In this document: one piece after another, positions 61,833 through 64,000 of the stretch | Layout of the letters: each line of letters begins with the position of its first letter | Position numbering within the stretch: the stretch's first letter is position 1 | Source: Cytophagales bacterium | GTDB lineage: Bacteria > Bacteroidota > Bacteroidia > Cytophagales > 172606-1 | DNA length: 64,000 bases | Reading direction: 5' to 3' | Assembly: GCA_030446715.1 (NCBI GenBank) | Contig: JAUJMU010000002.1 | Span: 566,631 to 630,630, forward strand | Translations under genes and position numbers: made by a program | Notes under the pieces: generated by a model | Seen by the model: the letters and a program-made list of their open reading frames with translations, nothing else | The model's database searches: none | Told to the model about the DNA's origin: nothing

Positions 61833-63149
61833 TTAAATATTATGATGCATACTTTCCTCCAGCATAGGATGGTTCCTGGGAACCAGGGGAGCTTTGGCAA
61901 GAAATGTTCCCACTACCAGTGCAAAAGCACCCGCGTAAAGAGCCACCACTCCAAATTCCAAAGGTCCGAATCCGCCATTTTCTCCTACGGTGCCAGGCAT
62001 GATCATCATGTAAAAGTCCAACCAGTGTCCACCAATAATGGCACAGCAGACTATTTTCAGGAATATCATGTGTCTCTTTGCATCCCTTGTCATTAGAACC
62101 AGAAAAGGAAAGGCAAAGTTTATAATAATGTTAAGAAAAAACACCGGACGGTATATTCCTCCGTAACCATTCAGTCTCTCCTCGAAGTAGATTGTTTCTT
62201 CGGAAATGTTGGCGTACCAGATGAGCATAAACTGGGCAAACCATACGTAAGTCCAGAAGATACTGAAGGCAAACATAAACTTGCCAAGATCGTGTAAATG
62301 ATTGGCGTTCACCATTTTCAGGTAGCCGGCTTGTTTCAGGTTGATCACTACCAGGGTGATTGCAGCCAGCCCGGCCACAAACCAGCTGGCAAACATATAC
62401 CAGCCGAACATGGTACTGAACCAGTGGCTATCAATGGACATTACCCAGTCCCAGGCAGCGGTAACGGAAGTGATGGCAAAGAAGATCAGAAACACCACTG
62501 AGGTTGTCATGCTCCGGTTGTAATTCCCCAGGCCCCCTTCAAGATCTTCGCGGAGTGATTGTCTGCGCAAAGCAAAGAAGCAACCGATCCAAAGTGCAAA
62601 ATAAATGACCATCCGGATCAGGAAGAACGGCACATTCAGAAAACCGTGCTTGCCGGCAAGGATCTCATCGTATTGGGGACTGTTCTTGTCGTAGAGTTCG
62701 TGGTGCGTCCAGTGGAACAGATCATGGTTGGCAATCAGAAATACGACCAGCATAATCACCGCTGTAACCGGCAGGAAGTACCCAAACGCCTGCGGTATCC
62801 GGAGCAGAACCGAAGACCAGCCCGCCTGAGCGGCATACTGAATGGCAACAAAGAAAACGCCGATCACGGCAAGACCGGTGAAGTACACGTTGTTGAGCCA
62901 AATGTTGGCCCACAGACGCGTGGTCCAGTGAAAGGCATGTTCGGGGACTGCATAGGCATTTTCGCCAATGGCCTGTCCCTGGTCTGCCGCGTCGTGGTGT
63001 ACACCTACACCGGCGGCAAGCAGGATGGCACCAAGGATAATCAGCAGAACCCCTGCGCCGATGGCAAGCAGGGCCCGGTTCCGCGTTTTTGTAAGAAAGA
63101 CGTACTGCTCGTCTACCGAGACAGGAGTATGATGATGATGTCCAGCCAT
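61833..63149 (-). CDS. actF: Alternative complex III subunit ActF (NrfD-like)
   Basis: 438 residues from ATG 63149 (frame open to 63221, but those extra residues look random and overlap actE by 35 bp). About ten helices of the NrfD type, with HAFHWTTRLWANIWLNNVYFTGLAVIGVFF, AVIMLVVFLIANHDLFHWTHHELYD, GLAAITLVVINLKQ. ActC and ActF are the two quinol-side membrane subunits of alternative complex III, which reduces cytochrome c or passes electrons straight to the oxidase. The N-terminus has HHHH (MAGHHHHTPVS). The first subunits (actA-actC) must lie beyond the right edge. Confidence 0.9.
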   Translation of the reverse strand: MAGHHHHTPVSVDEQYVFLTKTRNRALLAIGAGVLLIILGAILLAAGVGVHHDAADQGQAIGENAYAVPEHAFHWTTRLWANIWLNNVYFTGLAVIGVFFVAIQYAAQAGWSSVLLRIPQAFGYFLPVTAVIMLVVFLIANHDLFHWTHHELYDKNSPQYDEILAGKHGFLNVPFFLIRMVIYFALWIGCFFALRRQSLREDLEGGLGNYNRSMTTSVVFLIFFAITSVTAAWDWVMSIDSHWFSTMFGWYMFASWFVAGLAAITLVVINLKQAGYLKMVNANHLHDLGKFMFAFSIFWTYVWFAQFMLIWYANISEETIYFEERLNGYGGIYRPVFFLNIIINFAFPFLVLMTRDAKRHMIFLKIVCCAIIGGHWLDFYMMIMPGTVGENGGFGPLEFGVVALYAGAFALVVGTFLAKAPLVPRNHPMLEESMHHNI

Positions 63150-63186
63150 TGCCTGATTTTTACTATTCCAGGTGATTAGAATATCC

Positions 63187-63792
63187 TTATTGTTGTTGAA
63201 GTTGATGCACGAAGTGAACAATCTTCCAGCGGTCGGCCGGATTGATCTGGGTTCCGTGCGGCCACATGCGGCCTTTACCGTACGTAATCACGTGAAAGAT
63301 GTGCCCGCTGTTCATGGTCTTGTACTGACCGACGGAATAGTTGGGCACCCCTTTGTATACCTTACCTACCGGGCCGTCACCATTGCCATTTTCACCGTGG
63401 CACGGCTGGCAGTAACGGCTGTATAGTACCTGTCCCTCCTGCAGGGTAGCATCATTGAGCGGAACCGGATTTCTCAGCGTACGCTCAGCAACTTCAATAT
63501 CCTCCTTGCCAAGGTTATATACCATCAGATCGGTGACTGCCGAGTCGCCGGAGCCGAAGGTAGTCTGGTAGTTTCTGCGGGATATCGTCCCTCTGACGGG
63601 ATACCAGAGATTATTGCCCCATACATTGTAAGGATTCTTGGCATCAGCCCGCTGCTTGTAGGGCTCATACGCTTCTGAATAATACATGTCCGGAGCGTAT
63701 GCCGTACCGGTATCATCATAATTACGGCCGCAGGAACCGGAAAGCAGCACCGCAAGGAGACAAAAACATATAAAATAAAATGAGCGGATCAT
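63187..63792 (-). CDS. actE: Alternative complex III cytochrome c lipoprotein (ActE)
   Basis: 201 residues. Lipoprotein signal peptide with lipobox LLSGSC, so Cys20 or so is lipidated. One heme c site, YSRYCQPCHGENGNGDGPVGK (CxxCH), and the axial Met probably in the GRMWPHGTQINP region. It is the monoheme subunit ActE, between actD and actF as usual. It accepts electrons from the ActA/ActB side and hands them to the oxidase. The next gene starts 37 bp downstream; actD is only 14 bp away. Confidence 0.9.
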   Translation of the reverse strand: MIRSFYFICFCLLAVLLSGSCGRNYDDTGTAYAPDMYYSEAYEPYKQRADAKNPYNVWGNNLWYPVRGTISRRNYQTTFGSGDSAVTDLMVYNLGKEDIEVAERTLRNPVPLNDATLQEGQVLYSRYCQPCHGENGNGDGPVGKVYKGVPNYSVGQYKTMNSGHIFHVITYGKGRMWPHGTQINPADRWKIVHFVHQLQQQ

Positions 63793-63806
63793 GGATGTAC
63801 TCCTTT

Positions 63807-64000
63807 TTAAGATTCTATTTCTACTATTTTGGTATTCACTTCAATAGCCCCGCTGTTGCGCAGAATGGCCGTTATCTCGTCCTGGCTCAGTGAATTTTTA
63901 CTCAGATCAACCGCCATGATAAATTTGTCGTCGGTGCTGCGGCTGTCAAACAACAACGGCCTCTTTCCCGGATACAGGTTACTGACCGTCAGGAAAGTCC
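63807..64000 (-). CDS. actD: Alternative complex III subunit ActD, C-terminal part (DUF3341), cut by the window edge
   Basis: The 194 bases give about 63 C-terminal residues in one open frame reading TFLTVSNLYPGKRPLLF, then DSRSTDDKFIMAVDLSKNS, then ILRNSGAIEVNTKIVEIES and stop. ActD ends in a small ferredoxin-like tail with the same TDDxFxM and GAxEV features; the N-terminal membrane helices are outside the window. The gene is 14 bp upstream of actE. Confidence 0.85.
   Translation of the reverse strand, partial: TFLTVSNLYPGKRPLLFDSRSTDDKFIMAVDLSKNSLSQDEITAILRNSGAIEVNTKIVEIES

Noticed and set aside
61833-63221. Longer actF start at 63221
   Set aside because: Extra residues look random and overlap actE; ATG 63149 fits the known start MAGHHHH-type N-terminus.

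Overview
The window looks like a chromosomal segment of a Bacteroidota bacterium, most likely a Cytophagales member (Cytophagaceae/Spirosomataceae type). The pointers are an alternative complex III/cytochrome c oxidase super-cluster, M56 peptidases fused to TonB C-terminal domains next to a BlaI regulator, an outer-membrane TonB-dependent receptor with a carboxypeptidase-regulatory plug, a CrtD-type carotenoid desaturase, DUF4173/DUF983/DUF420 proteins, weak Shine-Dalgarno signals and several promoters fitting TTTG-N19/20-TAnnTTTG. No rRNA, tRNA, CRISPR array, prophage or complete insertion sequence was seen. Most of the window is ordinary housekeeping DNA. The unusual material lies in the gaps between genes.

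Layout. 1-6 kb: carotenoid desaturase, a small secreted protein whose gene tail is partly duplicated downstream, then a BlaI-type repressor with two M56/TonB sensor paralogs. The first paralog is broken by about four frameshifts and the second is intact; a 19-bp-TIR MITE-like element sits between them. 6-12.6 kb: class III aminotransferase, a spore-photoproduct-lyase-family radical SAM protein, universal stress protein, ECF sigma factor with a small membrane protein, cold-shock protein. 12.7-18.9 kb: membrane proteins arranged around a small winged-helix regulator, with the same dyad ACTTTG-N5-CAAAGT in front of both flanking transcription units; then a TonB-like protein. 18.9-35.4 kb: aroC, BatD-like protein, a TonB-dependent receptor, gcvP, M28 peptidase, lutB, mscS, pgi, fabG. 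35.5-48.3 kb: a large membrane-anchored beta-propeller protein, prs-rplY, BrkB/YihY, aminopeptidase P, subtilase, response regulator, rsmG, sigma factor, glycosyltransferase. 48.5-52.3 kb: a 1238-residue sensor histidine kinase. 52.5-64 kb (all minus strand): actD(partial)-actE-actF-coxB-coxA-ctaA-cyoE-coxIII-coxIII-coxIV-sco-DUF420-small CxxC protein-DUF983, ending in a good terminator. This is the quinol-to-oxygen branch of the respiratory chain with its heme A and copper assembly factors.

The most interesting pattern is a set of intergenic arrays of degenerate 7-bp (once 8-bp) units. Each locus uses its own word, but the unit phase is held for up to 14 units, and the arrays often touch start or stop codons. 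One array runs into a coding region and creates a heptapeptide repeat at the protein's C-terminus. Other noteworthy items are a 124-bp dispersed repeat present in two inverted copies 14 kb apart, paired operators next to their probable regulators, and an EF-hand-like loop inside the DUF420 oxidase-cluster protein. Functional calls rest on reading motifs by eye; no database search was possible.
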